A DNA stretch of 64,000 nt from Siccibacter turicensis LMG 23730 (GTDB lineage Bacteria; Pseudomonadota; Gammaproteobacteria; Enterobacterales; Enterobacteriaceae), in assembly GCF_000463155.2 (NCBI RefSeq), contig NZ_AWFZ01000028.1:186001-250000 (forward strand), written 5' to 3'. Of the stretch, positions 37,965 to 47,524 are shown in pieces. Position 1 is the first letter of the stretch. The number at the start of each line of letters is the position of its first letter. Made by a program: the position numbers and the translations under genes. The notes under the pieces are model-generated. The model worked only from the letters and a program-made list of their open reading frames with translations, was not told the origin of the DNA and did not search any database.

Positions 37965-40111
37965 GCGTGCGCCGCGTCCCGCAGGCGGGACTTCATTTCG
38001 CTGTAGCGGGTCTGGGCATAGCTCTCGGCCCACGCCTGATCCTCAATGGCGCTCACCTTCACCGCACAGTATTTGGTTTCCGGAGTTTTGGAGATCGGGT
38101 CGAGATTATCCTGGGTCAGCTCGTTGCAGGCGCCGATCCACCACTGATAGGTCATGTAGACGGTACCGACGTTGATGCGCTCGCTGACGTCGGCCCGGCT
38201 GATCACCTTCCCGCGACGGGAGTTCACCCATACCAGCTGGCGGTCGGCGATACCAAGCTGCGCCGCATCCTGAGGGTTGATCTGCACAAAGCCCGGCTCG
38301 TCGGCAAGGGTTTGCAGCGCCGCGCAGTTGCCGGTCATGGAGCGGCAGGAGTAGTGCCCCACTTCGCGCACTGTGCAGAGCACCAGCGGGTAGTCGGCGT
38401 CCGGCACTTCGGCGGGTTTGCGCCACGGGGCGGCGAACAGCTGGCCTTTGCCGCTCGGGGTGTCGAAGCGGTTACCCTGATAAAGATACGGCGTGCCGGG
38501 GTGATCCAGGGTCGGACACGGCCACTGCACGTGGCCCAGCTCGCCCATTTTTTCATAGGTGACGCCGTAGAACAGCGGGCAGAGTTCGCGCATTTCGTCC
38601 CAGATCTGCTGGTTATCGCGATAGTGCATCGGGTAGCCCATCGCCTGGGCAATCAGGCTGATGATCTCCCAGTCGCGCTTCACGTCGTACTGCGGTTCGA
38701 TGGCTTTTTCAAAGCGCTGGAAGCCGCGGTCGGCGCAGGTAAACACCCCGCCGTGTTCGCCCCAGGAGGTGGCGGGCAGCAGCACGTCCGCCGCTTCGGC
38801 GGTTTTGGTCATAAAGATGTCCTGCACCACCACAAAATCGAGCGCCTCGAACCCCTCACGCACCAGGCCCAGGTCCGCTTCGGTCTGGAGCGGGTCTTCC
38901 CCCATGATGTAGTAGGCCTTGACCTTGCCCTCCAGCGCCAGGTGCGGCACTTCGGTGATGCGCACCCCGATCTCCGGGTCCATCAGCGCCGGGTCAACGC
39001 CCCAGGCGCGGGCAAATTTTTCCCGTACCGCCGGGTCCACCACGTCCTGATAGCCAGGGAACTGGTTCGGGATCACCCCCATATCGCAGGCGCCCTGCAC
39101 GTTATTCTGCCCGCGTACCGGGCCAACGCCCACGTGCTCGCGGCCCAGGTTACCGGTGAGCAGCGCCAGGCTGGAGAGCCCTTTCACCACGTCCACCGCC
39201 TGGCCGAACTGCGTCACGCCCATGCCCCACATAATGGTGGCCGACGGCGCGGCCGCGTAAGTGCGCATCGCCTGGCGGATCTGCCGGGCGCTGACGCCGG
39301 TGATGTGCTCGACGTTTTCCGGGGCGTAGTCCCGCACCGTCTCACGCAGGGCGTCCAGCCCCTCGGTGTAGCGCGCCACGTAGGCTTTGTCGTAGAGGTT
39401 CTCCTCCAGCAGCACCCAGATGAAGGCGTTGACCAGCGCCATGTTGCAGCCGTTGTTGATCTGCAAATGCTGGTCGGCGATGCGGGCGGTTTCAATGCGG
39501 CGCGGATCGCAGACGATGATTTTCGCCCCGTTCTGCTTCGCCTTGATGACCCGGCGCGCCACGATGGGGTGTGAGTCGGCGCAGTTGTAGCCAAACACCA
39601 GCAGGCATTTTGAGTGTTCGAGATCGCCAATGGAGTTGCTCATTGCGCCGTTGCCGAGGGTCTCCTGCAACCCGGCCACGCTCGGGCCGTGGCAGACGCG
39701 GGCGCAGCAGTCAACGTTGTTGGTGTTGAGCACCGCGCGGGCAAACTTCTGCATCACGTAGTTGGTTTCATTCCCGGTGCCGCGCGACGAACCGGTGGTC
39801 ATGATGGCGCGCGGCCCGTGTTGCGCGCGGATCGCGCTCAGACGCTCAGCGGTATAGCGAATCGCCTCGTCCCAGCTTACCGGCTCCAGCTTGCCGCCCT
39901 TCTGGTAGCGGATCATCGGCTGGGTCAGACGCGGCGTCAGCAGTTTGGTGTCGTTGAGAAAATCCCAGCCGTAGTAGCCCTTCAGGCACAGCTGGTTCTG
40001 GTTGGTGACGCCCTCGGCGGCTTCGGCACGCAGGATGCGGTTGTTTTCGACCACAAGTTTCAGTTTGCAGCCCGCGCCGCAGTAAGGACAAACGCTGGTA
40101 ATCTTTTTCAT
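37961..40111 (-). CDS. fdhF: Formate dehydrogenase H, cysteine variant
   Basis: Molybdopterin (bis-MGD) enzyme that oxidises formate to CO2 and passes electrons to hydrogenase 3 in the FHL complex. The 716-residue protein has the N-terminal [4Fe-4S] ligands Cys8, Cys11, Cys15 and Cys42. It is collinear with E. coli FdhF (715), including [19 protein letters not shown] and [12 protein letters not shown]. At residue 140, where E. coli FdhF has selenocysteine (VDCCARVUHGPS), this protein has Cys encoded by TGC (39692-39694). No in-frame TGA or selenocysteine insertion is needed. It sits between hydN and hypF, overlapping hypF by four bases, rather than at a separate locus as in E. coli. Confidence 0.96.
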
Positions 40112-40148
40112 CGGTCAATCCGTTTAATAATGAGACGAGGCATCGGGC

Positions 40149-40694
40149 TCAAAAGCCGGACGCAGAGATGCCGTCCAGAGCGGCACGGCGGCGCTTCTCA
40201 AGACTCAGCTGTTCAAGTTTGCTGCGATCGACGCAGACGATGGCGTTGGTGGGGCACACCTGGATACAGGCCGGGCCGTCATCGCTGTGCTGGCACAGGT
40301 CGCACTTATTGGCTTCGGCCTTCTCGCTCAGCACGTTGAGACCCGCGCCGCTGTTGCGCACCACCGGACGCAGCACCACCTCCATCGCGCCATACGGGCA
40401 GGCCACGACGCAGGTTTTACAGCCGATACAGCGCGACTGATGGACTTCGACAAAGTCCCGGTCGCGGGTGATGGCGCCGTTCGGGCACACTCTGGCGCAG
40501 GGGGCGTCTTCGCACTGGCGGCACAGGGTCGCGGTGGAGATATCGACGCCCTTGATGACGTGAATACGCGGCAGAAAGGTTTGCGGCGTCAGGGTGGCAC
40601 AGTCCTGATCCGCCTGATGGGCGACCACGCAGGCCACTTCGCAGGTACGACACCCGATGCAGCGAGAGGCATCGGCAATAATGAATCGGTTCAT
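40149..40694 (-). CDS. hydN: Electron transport protein HydN
   Basis: Polyferredoxin-like protein needed for full FDH-H activity and linked to FHL. The 181-residue protein has four Cys clusters of 4Fe-4S type: CIGCRTCEVAC (12-22), CRQCEDAPCARVCP (58-71), CIGCKTCVVACP (89-100) and CDLCQ...CIQVCP (131-151). First gene of hydN-fdhF-hypF-NiCoT, with a sigma-54-type promoter 38 bp upstream. E. coli HydN has 175 residues; E. coli keeps hydN-hypF together but not fdhF. Confidence 0.95.
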   Translation of the reverse strand: MNRFIIADASRCIGCRTCEVACVVAHQADQDCATLTPQTFLPRIHVIKGVDISTATLCRQCEDAPCARVCPNGAITRDRDFVEVHQSRCIGCKTCVVACPYGAMEVVLRPVVRNSGAGLNVLSEKAEANKCDLCQHSDDGPACIQVCPTNAIVCVDRSKLEQLSLEKRRRAALDGISASGF

Positions 40695-40731
40695 CCTTTT
40701 TTCCAGCAGTGATAAGCAGTGGCGTTAGCTA

Positions 40732-40747
40732 TACACAAAGCGTGCCA
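40732..40747 (-). promoter_or_regulatory. Sigma-54-type promoter of hydN-fdhF-hypF
   Basis: On the minus strand TGGCACG-N4-GTGTA has the -24 element intact and a weaker -12 (TTGCA expected). The predicted start near 40720 leaves a 25-nt leader, the same geometry as the hyc promoter. Confidence 0.6.
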
Positions 40748-40791
40748 GTATTTAATTTGCTGAAAAACAGAGGGTTACGAAGATCAGAAAT

Positions 40792-40834
40792 AAAAATGGC
40801 ACTGTCATCGTCACGAATGTCGATGACAGTGCCA
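40792..40834 (-). terminator. Terminator of the hyc operon
   Basis: A perfect 14-bp stem TGGCACTGTCATCG/CGATGACAGTGCCA with a 10-nt loop is followed on the minus strand by TTTTTATTT. It lies 22 bp beyond the hycI stop and insulates hyc from hydN. The loop and inner stem contain TTCGTGACGATG, resembling FhlA-type sites. Confidence 0.92.
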
Positions 40835-40855
40835 CCGTGTCGGCACGTCGGCGTC

Positions 40856-41311
40856 TTACAGGGCGTCGAACTGCGCAAGCCCATCGCGGTCAGCCAGCCG
40901 CTGATAAACCGTCTCCACCGCCGCGTTGACCGCCGGGGTCATGGGGTAGTAAAAGCCAACGATGTCCGGCTGAATGCCAATGAAAATCACCTCCCCCACG
41001 TCCTCCTTGAGCTGATCCACCAGATAGCTGAGCGGCATCGAGTGGGTGGTCATCAAAAACATGTCGGCGATGTCGGCCGGGTCAATGCGTCGGATCGCCC
41101 CCGGTTCCAGCCCCATGTCGGTGGCATCAACGATCAACAACCGCGCCGGACGCTGCTCGCGAATCGCAACGATGTCATTTTCCGGGGCGCTGCCGCCGTC
41201 GATGACGATCCACGCGCCCTGCGGGGCGCGCTGGCACATCTCTGCCAGCAGCGGCCCGGCGCCGTCATCGCCCATCATGCTGTTACCCACGCATAACAAT
41301 ACGTCACTCAT
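40856..41311 (-). CDS. hycI: Hydrogenase 3 maturation endopeptidase HycI
   Basis: Nickel-dependent protease that removes the C-terminal extension of HycE after nickel insertion. The 151-residue protein has the metal-sensing residues Asp16, Asp62 and His90 (GDDGAGP, VDATDMG, TTHSMP). E. coli HycI has 156. Last gene of the hyc operon, overlapping hycH by 8 bp. A strong terminator follows. Confidence 0.96.
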   Translation of the reverse strand: MSDVLLCVGNSMMGDDGAGPLLAEMCQRAPQGAWIVIDGGSAPENDIVAIREQRPARLLIVDATDMGLEPGAIRRIDPADIADMFLMTTHSMPLSYLVDQLKEDVGEVIFIGIQPDIVGFYYPMTPAVNAAVETVYQRLADRDGLAQFDAL

Positions 41312-41714
41312 GCTGCCGCCTTACCATCAGATAGATGGCGTTCTCCTGGTGAATATCGTGCAGCATGCTGAGCAGGTCACGGCTCCACGCCTGCTGCTGT
41401 GCGGTCTGCACCGCCTGCGCCGCGCTGAAGGCGTTTGCCAGCAACATGACGTGGCTACTGTCGATGACGATCTCCCCGTAGCGCGGCACGCCTTCCATTT
41501 TTCGCCGCGCCTCGCTGCCCGCCTCAAGAGTGCCTATCCAGGCAAGATAGGCCTGCCACTCGCAGGTCAGCACCGCTTCCAGGCAGTCGATCACCCCCAG
41601 GTGATGGCCGATGGCGAGGCCGTAGTAGATCACCTGCTGAGCGGCAGGCGGCGTGCCTTCGGCTTCATCGACAAACTTACGACTCAGCTGGCTGAACACC
41701 ACGCATTCGCTCAT
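41304..41714 (-). CDS. hycH: Formate hydrogenlyase maturation protein HycH
   Basis: Accessory protein needed for maturation of the hydrogenase 3 large subunit; not part of the final complex. The 136-residue protein has no cofactor motif. Conserved segments include [33 protein letters not shown] and [17 protein letters not shown]. It overlaps hycG by four bases and hycI by eight, so translation is coupled. Confidence 0.95.
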   Translation of the reverse strand: MSECVVFSQLSRKFVDEAEGTPPAAQQVIYYGLAIGHHLGVIDCLEAVLTCEWQAYLAWIGTLEAGSEARRKMEGVPRYGEIVIDSSHVMLLANAFSAAQAVQTAQQQAWSRDLLSMLHDIHQENAIYLMVRRQHE

Positions 41715-42478
41715 CGGCTACGCTCCCCGGCCACCAGCGCGCTCAGACGGGCGACAATCTCGCTTAGCCGTGGGTCGTTCTCGGCGGCCAGCCAGGCGGC
41801 AACACGTTCTTCGCCCTCGCTCAGCCGGGCGATAAACCCGTCGGCGATCTCGCGCCCGTAGCGGTACCCGGCGAGGCAGCGCGCTTCGCGGTCAATGCGT
41901 ACCCGCAGCGGCTGCACCATCTCCGGATGCAGAACCGCGGTCGGCAGGTTGTCCGCCTCACCGGGGGCGCGCGCGTGGATCTTCTGCTCCAGCAGGCCGA
42001 GCGCCAGGGCAAAGCCGTAGAGGGTGGCCGCCGGGGTCGGCGGGCAGCCCGGAATATAGACGTCTACCGGCACGATTTTGTCGGTGCCGCCCCAGACGCA
42101 GTAGAGATCGTGGAAGATGCCCCCGGAGTTGCCGCAGGCCCCGTAAGAGATACAGATTTTCGGGTCCGGCGCGGCTTCCCAGGCCCGCAGCGCCGGGGCG
42201 CGCATGGCGCGGGTGACCGCCCCGGTGAACAGCAGAATGTCGGCATGGCGTGGTGACGGCACCACCTTAATGCCGAAGCGTTCGGCATCGAACAGCGGCG
42301 ACAGGGTGGCGAAAATTTCGATTTCGCAGCCGTTGCAGCCGCCGCAGTCCACGCGGTAGACATACGCCGAACGCCGGATGTTCTTCAGCAGCGCGGTTTT
42401 CATGCGCGCGATGGACTCCTCCACCGGCAGCGGCTGGGGCATCCCCTGGGCGTCGCGGGAGTCAGGAAAGGCGATCAT
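41711..42478 (-). CDS. hycG: Hydrogenase 3 small subunit HycG
   Basis: NuoB-like electron-transfer subunit carrying the [4Fe-4S] cluster next to the NiFe site. The 255-residue protein has ligands Cys45 and Cys51 ([12 protein letters not shown]), Cys115 ([10 protein letters not shown]) and Cys145 (YIPGCPPTP). It is almost identical to E. coli HycG (255) over residues 36-170; the N-terminal 30 residues and the C-terminus are more variable. ATGA overlap with hycF upstream and hycH downstream. Confidence 0.97.
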   Translation of the reverse strand: MIAFPDSRDAQGMPQPLPVEESIARMKTALLKNIRRSAYVYRVDCGGCNGCEIEIFATLSPLFDAERFGIKVVPSPRHADILLFTGAVTRAMRAPALRAWEAAPDPKICISYGACGNSGGIFHDLYCVWGGTDKIVPVDVYIPGCPPTPAATLYGFALALGLLEQKIHARAPGEADNLPTAVLHPEMVQPLRVRIDREARCLAGYRYGREIADGFIARLSEGEERVAAWLAAENDPRLSEIVARLSALVAGERSR

Positions 42479-43017
42479 AGGGCCTCCTTCAGGTCGCGGG
42501 TGAGATCGATTTCGCCGGCGGGGGTTAACCCCTGCTGGCGTTTGCAGGCCGGACAGGTTTCAAAGCTGGCGCGCCGCGCCTCGGCCAGGGTGTCGCCGTT
42601 GTGGATCAGCAGCGCGATAACGTAATCAATCTCTTTCTGTACCGCCCACGGGCGGTGACACGCCCGGCAGCGGCAGAGTGCGAAGCGCGACTGCTGGAGC
42701 AGATCGCTTTTCTGCCACACCGCCAGCTCGTAAGCCTGCGAGAGGCGGATCGCCGCGGTCGGACACACCTCTTCGCAGCGTCCGCAGAAGATGCAGCGCC
42801 CCAGGTTAAACTGCCAGGCGAGCTGCCCGCCCGGCAGGTCGGTTTCCACCGTCAGGGCATTGGAGGGACAGGCATTGACGCAGGCGGCGCAGCCGATGCA
42901 CTGCTGCGGATCGTGCTCCGGCTTGCCGCGAAAGTGGCGCTCCACCTCGATGGGAGCCAGCGGGTATGACCCGGTGACCACCCCACGCCCGAGGGCTTTT
43001 TTGATAAAGGTAAACAT
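42475..43017 (-). CDS. hycF: Formate hydrogenlyase Fe-S subunit HycF
   Basis: NuoI-like polyferredoxin linking HycB to HycG. The 180-residue protein has two CxxCxxCxxxCP clusters, [12 protein letters not shown] (40-51) and [12 protein letters not shown] (75-86), plus extra cysteines toward the C-terminus (CRCRACH, CPAC) as in E. coli HycF. It starts 24 bp after hycE and overlaps hycG by four bases. Confidence 0.96.
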   Translation of the reverse strand: MFTFIKKALGRGVVTGSYPLAPIEVERHFRGKPEHDPQQCIGCAACVNACPSNALTVETDLPGGQLAWQFNLGRCIFCGRCEEVCPTAAIRLSQAYELAVWQKSDLLQQSRFALCRCRACHRPWAVQKEIDYVIALLIHNGDTLAEARRASFETCPACKRQQGLTPAGEIDLTRDLKEAL

Positions 43018-43041
43018 GATGACTCCGGTGTCAGGCTGCGC

Positions 43042-44751
43042 CTATTTCAACGGTGAATTCGTGCGCTCGATGCTGTAGCGTTCGAGCTCTTTATAGGGCA
43101 CCACCTGGCTGCGCTTTTTCCGCACGTCCACCACCGTCATGCGGTCGGTGCAGGAGTAGCACGGGTCCAGGCTGCCGATGATCAGCGGCGCGTCCGACAC
43201 CGTGTTGCCGCGCAGCATGTAGCGCAGCGTCGGCCAGTTGGCGTAGGTGGCTGCCCGGCAGCGCCAGCGCCACAGCTTCTGGTTGTCGCCGGTCATGCTC
43301 CAGTGGATGTCGTCCCCGCGCGGCGCTTCGGAGAAGCCGAGCGCAAAGCGGTGCGGAATATAGGTGAAGCCGTCTACCATCAGCGGGCCGCCGGGCAGGT
43401 TATCCAGCCCGAAGTCGATCATGTTCAGCGCGGTATAGACCTCGTTGATGCGCACCCGCAGGCGGGAGATCACATCGCAGCCCTGCTCCACGTGAAGCGT
43501 CATCGGCAGCAGGCCGTAGCCCGCAAACGGATGATCGACCCGGGTATCCCGCGCATGGCCGCTGGCGCGCACCATCGGCCCGACGTTGCTGAAGTCCCGG
43601 GCGACCTGCGGGTCGAGACGGCCAATCCCGGCGGTGCGCTGTTCGATATGCGGGGTGCTGAGCAGCACCTCCACCAGCTCCTGCACCTCACGGCGCATCT
43701 GCTGGGCCAGCTGTCGGGTCTTCACCATGTCGTCCCGGAGCAGATCGCGCCGGATGCCGCCGATGAGATTCATCCCGTAGGTTTTGCGCGCCCCGGTGAG
43801 GATCTCCGCCATCTTCATGGAGGCTTCGCGCACCCGGAAAAACTGCATAAAGCCGGAGTCGAACCCGACAAAGTGGCAGGCCAGCCCGAGGTTAAGCAGA
43901 TGGGAGTGCAGCCGCTCCACCTCCAGCAGAATGGAGCGGATCATCTGCGCGCGCGCCGGCACCACGATGCCCATGGCGTTCTCCACCGAGGTGGCATAGG
44001 CGGTGCTGTGGGCAAACCCGCAGATGCCGCAGACGCGGTCCGACAGAAAGGTGACCTCGTTGTAGCCCATGCGCGTTTCCGCCAGCTTCTCCATGCCGCG
44101 ATGGACGTAAAACAGACGGTAGTCGGCATCGATGATGTTCTCGCCGTCAACAAACAGGCGAAAGTGCCCCGGCTCGTCGGAGGTAACGTGCAGCGGGCCT
44201 ATCGGCACCACGTTGTTCTTTTTACTCCCCAGTTCGTTGATGAACTCATAGGTTTCGCTGTCCGAGGTCGGGGCCGGGCGCTGACGGTAGTCCATGCTGT
44301 CCTTGCGCAGCGGATAGAGCGCCTCCGGCCAGTCGTCCGGCAGCACCAGACGGCGCTCGTCCGGCAGGCCGACCGGCGTGATGCCGTACATGTCGCGCAC
44401 CTCGCGCTCGCCCCATACCGCCGCCGGGACGCGCGGCGTTACCGACGGGTACTCCGGGTTCGCGGCGTCCACCTCGATGCGTACGGTGATCCAGCACTTT
44501 GTCCCCTGCTCCATCGACAGCACGTAGTAGACCGCATAACTGCCGCACAGCTGGCGCTCATCGTTGCCGAACAGCACCGACAGCCAGCCGCCCTGCTGAT
44601 AGTAGAGGTACTCCACCACCTCCGGCAGGCCGTTAATTTTTACCGTGATGGTCAGCTGGTCTTTGGTCTGCCAGGCCTCGTCCAGCACCACGCCCGGAAA
44701 GGCCTGATGCAGCGCGGCGAGATAGCCCTGACCGATTTTTTCTTCACTCAT
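43042..44751 (-). CDS. hycE: Hydrogenase 3 large subunit HycE
   Basis: Catalytic NiFe subunit fused to a NuoC-like N-terminal domain. The 569-residue precursor has nickel ligands Cys241 and Cys244 (RVCGICGF) and Cys531 and Cys534 (DPCYSC). HycI should cut after Arg537, releasing a 32-residue tail ending TNSPLK. Length equals E. coli HycE (569). The NuoC domain covers about 1-170 and the NuoD-like domain the rest. It follows hycD after 15 bp. Confidence 0.98.
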   Translation of the reverse strand: MSEEKIGQGYLAALHQAFPGVVLDEAWQTKDQLTITVKINGLPEVVEYLYYQQGGWLSVLFGNDERQLCGSYAVYYVLSMEQGTKCWITVRIEVDAANPEYPSVTPRVPAAVWGEREVRDMYGITPVGLPDERRLVLPDDWPEALYPLRKDSMDYRQRPAPTSDSETYEFINELGSKKNNVVPIGPLHVTSDEPGHFRLFVDGENIIDADYRLFYVHRGMEKLAETRMGYNEVTFLSDRVCGICGFAHSTAYATSVENAMGIVVPARAQMIRSILLEVERLHSHLLNLGLACHFVGFDSGFMQFFRVREASMKMAEILTGARKTYGMNLIGGIRRDLLRDDMVKTRQLAQQMRREVQELVEVLLSTPHIEQRTAGIGRLDPQVARDFSNVGPMVRASGHARDTRVDHPFAGYGLLPMTLHVEQGCDVISRLRVRINEVYTALNMIDFGLDNLPGGPLMVDGFTYIPHRFALGFSEAPRGDDIHWSMTGDNQKLWRWRCRAATYANWPTLRYMLRGNTVSDAPLIIGSLDPCYSCTDRMTVVDVRKKRSQVVPYKELERYSIERTNSPLK

Positions 44752-44766
44752 GATTTGTTCCCGACA

Positions 44767-45693
44767 TCACGCAGCCAGTAAGGCTACGAAAGCTAAAAAG
44801 GCAAAGCCGAAACCGGCCCAGGTCACTCGCGGCGCGGCGCAGGCCCGCAGGCGCGCCATTCCGTTTTCCACTAACGCGATAAGCAGCACCGCTACCAGCA
44901 GCTTCACCAGCGCGACGGCCAGCGCCAGGGGCAGCCCGACGGCTGAAAACACCGTCATCTCTCCCCAGGGTAAAAACACCCCGAGAAACAGCTGCAACAC
45001 CACCAGCTGCTTGAGGCTGATGCCCCACTTCACGACCGCAAAGCCCGCTCCGCTGTACTCGGACAGCGGCCCCTCCTGCAACTCCTGCTCGGCTTCCGCC
45101 AGATCGAACGGCAGCTTGCCCATCTCGATGTACGTCGCCAGCGCGCAGGCGCACAGCGCCAGCAGCAGCGGCAGGCTGTGGTCCAGCGGCCAGTGGTAAA
45201 CCGTCGCCGCAAGCTGGCTGATATGGGTGGAACCGGCGAGCTGGGCGGTGACCCACAGGCCCAGCAGCAGCATCGGCTCAACCAGCACGCCGAGCAGCGC
45301 TTCCCGGCTGGCGCCGAGGGCGGTAAAGGGGCTGCCGGTATCCAGCCCGGCGATGGCAAAGAAGAAACGCGCCACGGCGAACAGATAGAGCAGCGTAATC
45401 AGATCTCCGGTCTGCGGCAGCGGCGAGGCCAGGGACACCACCGGCAGCGCGGTGGAGACAGTCAGCATCACGCCCACCGTGACAAACGGCATCAGGCGGA
45501 ACACCCAGCCGGAGGCCGCCGGGGCCACGCTCTGGCGTGACGCGAGCTTAAACAGGTCACGATACTCCTGCAGGACGCCCGGCCCGCGGCGATTATGCAG
45601 CCGGGCGCGCGCCACGCGGCTCACCCCGGAAAACAGCGGGGCCAGCATCAGCATCAGCAGCGCCTGGACCAGTGGAAACAGCAACGCATTCAT
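44767..45693 (-). CDS. hycD: Formate hydrogenlyase membrane subunit HycD
   Basis: NuoH-like inner-membrane subunit anchoring the hydrogenase 3 arm. The 308-residue protein has about eight hydrophobic segments and the conserved loops RRGPGVLQEYRDLFKL and EMGKLPFDLAEAEQEL, characteristic of the quinone-site loops of NuoH homologues. One base separates its start from the hycC stop. Confidence 0.96.
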   Translation of the reverse strand: MNALLFPLVQALLMLMLAPLFSGVSRVARARLHNRRGPGVLQEYRDLFKLASRQSVAPAASGWVFRLMPFVTVGVMLTVSTALPVVSLASPLPQTGDLITLLYLFAVARFFFAIAGLDTGSPFTALGASREALLGVLVEPMLLLGLWVTAQLAGSTHISQLAATVYHWPLDHSLPLLLALCACALATYIEMGKLPFDLAEAEQELQEGPLSEYSGAGFAVVKWGISLKQLVVLQLFLGVFLPWGEMTVFSAVGLPLALAVALVKLLVAVLLIALVENGMARLRACAAPRVTWAGFGFAFLAFVALLAA

Positions 45694-45694
45694 A

Positions 45695-47524
45695 TCAGGC
45701 TCCCTGTGAAATCACGACGACCAGCAGTACCGCCAGTTCGATAAACGCCATCCGACGGCACAGCGTCGGCAGCGACGCCGCCTGCCAGCCGGGGATCAGC
45801 CGCACCGGATTAAGGTGATGACGCAGCGCCACCAGCGGCGCGAAGGCGGCATGCACCGGCCGGGCGAAACCGTGGGCGGTGATGACCATCGCCTCTTCGT
45901 GCTGATAGCCACATACCCAGGCGGCACCGCGCGTGCGCGGCGCCAGCCTTCCGCGCTGGGTAAGCCCCAGCACGATGAACGGCAGCAGCGTGCCGGCGAT
46001 CAGCAGCAGCGCAATGCCCGGCGGAGATACCGTGGTGTTGTTGGTGACCAGCGGCAGCGGTACCGCGCGATCGAGCAGCGGCAGCAGCCAGGGCGCCGCC
46101 ACGCCGCCGGCCACCGCGCACAGCGCCAGCGCCGCAGTTGGCAGGCTGAGCAGCCAGGGAGCCGGACGGGCCGTCCGGGCGCTGTCCGTGCGCGGTGTGC
46201 CGAGGAAGGTCACACCGTAGACCTTAGCCATGCACATCACCGCCAGCGCCCCGGTGATCGCCAGCCCGGTGGCGAGCAGCGGCCCGAGCAGGCGGGCGAC
46301 AAAGGCCTCGCTGGTTCCCAGCCGGAACAGCGACTGATAGATAACCCACTCCCCGGCAAAGCCGCTGAGCGGTGGCAGCGCCGCCATCGACATCAGCCCG
46401 ATCAGCATCGCCAGCGACACCAGCGGCATGCGTTTCCCAAGGCCTCCGAGCTTTTCGATATCGCGCTCGCCGGTGCGATACCACACCGCCCCGGCCCCGA
46501 GCAGCAGCGTGGTTTTGAACAGGCTGTGGTTAAACAGGTGATAGAGGCCGCCCACCATGCCAAGCGCCACCAGCAGCGGATCCTGCAGCGAGATACCCAG
46601 CAGCCCGGCGCCCAGGCCAAGCAGGATGATGCCGATGTTCTCGACGGTGTGGTACGCCAGCAGACGGTTCACGTTGTGCTCCAGCAGGGCGTACAGCCCG
46701 CCGATAAATGCGGTGATAACGCCGAGCACCAGCACCAGCAGGCTACAGCCGCGCGGCAGGGCCGGGTCGAGCAGCGACACGGTCAGCAGGCCGTAAATCC
46801 CCACCTTCACCACCACCGCGGAGAACAGCGCCGCCGCCGGGGCCGACGCCTGCGCGTGCGCCTGGGCTACCCAGCCGTGCAGCGGAACGATCCCCGCCAG
46901 CAGGCCAAAGCCCACCAGGCCCAGCAGCCAGATCCCACCCCCGAGCGGCAGCAGCCTCATCTGCGCCTGCAGGGGGGCAATCTCCAGCGTGCCGTAGCGC
47001 TGCCACAGCAGCAGGCACATTACCGCCAGCAGCAGCGTGCCGAGCCGCCCGAGCACGAACCACAGTTTGGCGGAGGCGCTGTTGCCGGTAAGAAACAGCG
47101 CGCCGAGTGCCATCACTTCGCACATCGCCACCATCATGGCGAGGTGCCCGGCTACCGTCGCCAGCAGCGCAGCGGCCAGCACCAGGTTGAGCAGCAGCCC
47201 CTCGGGGCGTGCATCGGCATGGCGCTGCCAGCCAATGGTATAGAGCCCCACCGCGATGCCGGTCAGGCCGAGCGTCACCAGCCACAGGGCGTTCAGGGCC
47301 GAGAGATGCAGCGGCCAGCGGCCCAGCGGCGACAGCACATCGATGCCGTCGGCCAGCCCCAGCAGCACGCTCCCGCCCGCCAGCAGCATCGCCAGCGAGC
47401 CGAGCGCCCCGCCCAGCCCGGCCACCAGCCCGCTTAGCGGGGTGCTGAACCGCAGCAGCGCCGCCAGCACGCCGCTTACCATCAGCAGCCCCAGCGCGGT
47501 AGTGATCAGTGTGATAACGCTCAT
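45695..47524 (-). CDS. hycC: Formate hydrogenlyase membrane subunit HycC
   Basis: NuoL/Mrp-antiporter-like inner-membrane subunit. The 609-residue protein (E. coli 608) has about 15 hydrophobic segments and the antiporter core with HGWVAQAHAQASAPAAALFSAV, read around residue 215, plus YHTVENIGI and HSLFKTTLLL. It overlaps hycB by ATGA. A proton-pumping role in FHL is debated in the literature; sequence alone does not settle it. Confidence 0.96.
   Translation of the reverse strand: MSVITLITTALGLLMVSGVLAALLRFSTPLSGLVAGLGGALGSLAMLLAGGSVLLGLADGIDVLSPLGRWPLHLSALNALWLVTLGLTGIAVGLYTIGWQRHADARPEGLLLNLVLAAALLATVAGHLAMMVAMCEVMALGALFLTGNSASAKLWFVLGRLGTLLLAVMCLLLWQRYGTLEIAPLQAQMRLLPLGGGIWLLGLVGFGLLAGIVPLHGWVAQAHAQASAPAAALFSAVVVKVGIYGLLTVSLLDPALPRGCSLLVLVLGVITAFIGGLYALLEHNVNRLLAYHTVENIGIILLGLGAGLLGISLQDPLLVALGMVGGLYHLFNHSLFKTTLLLGAGAVWYRTGERDIEKLGGLGKRMPLVSLAMLIGLMSMAALPPLSGFAGEWVIYQSLFRLGTSEAFVARLLGPLLATGLAITGALAVMCMAKVYGVTFLGTPRTDSARTARPAPWLLSLPTAALALCAVAGGVAAPWLLPLLDRAVPLPLVTNNTTVSPPGIALLLIAGTLLPFIVLGLTQRGRLAPRTRGAAWVCGYQHEEAMVITAHGFARPVHAAFAPLVALRHHLNPVRLIPGWQAASLPTLCRRMAFIELAVLLVVVISQGA

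Noticed and set aside
37961-40111. Selenocysteine TGA and insertion hairpin in fdhF
   Set aside because: The codon at the expected place is TGC, and the frame is continuous for 716 residues.
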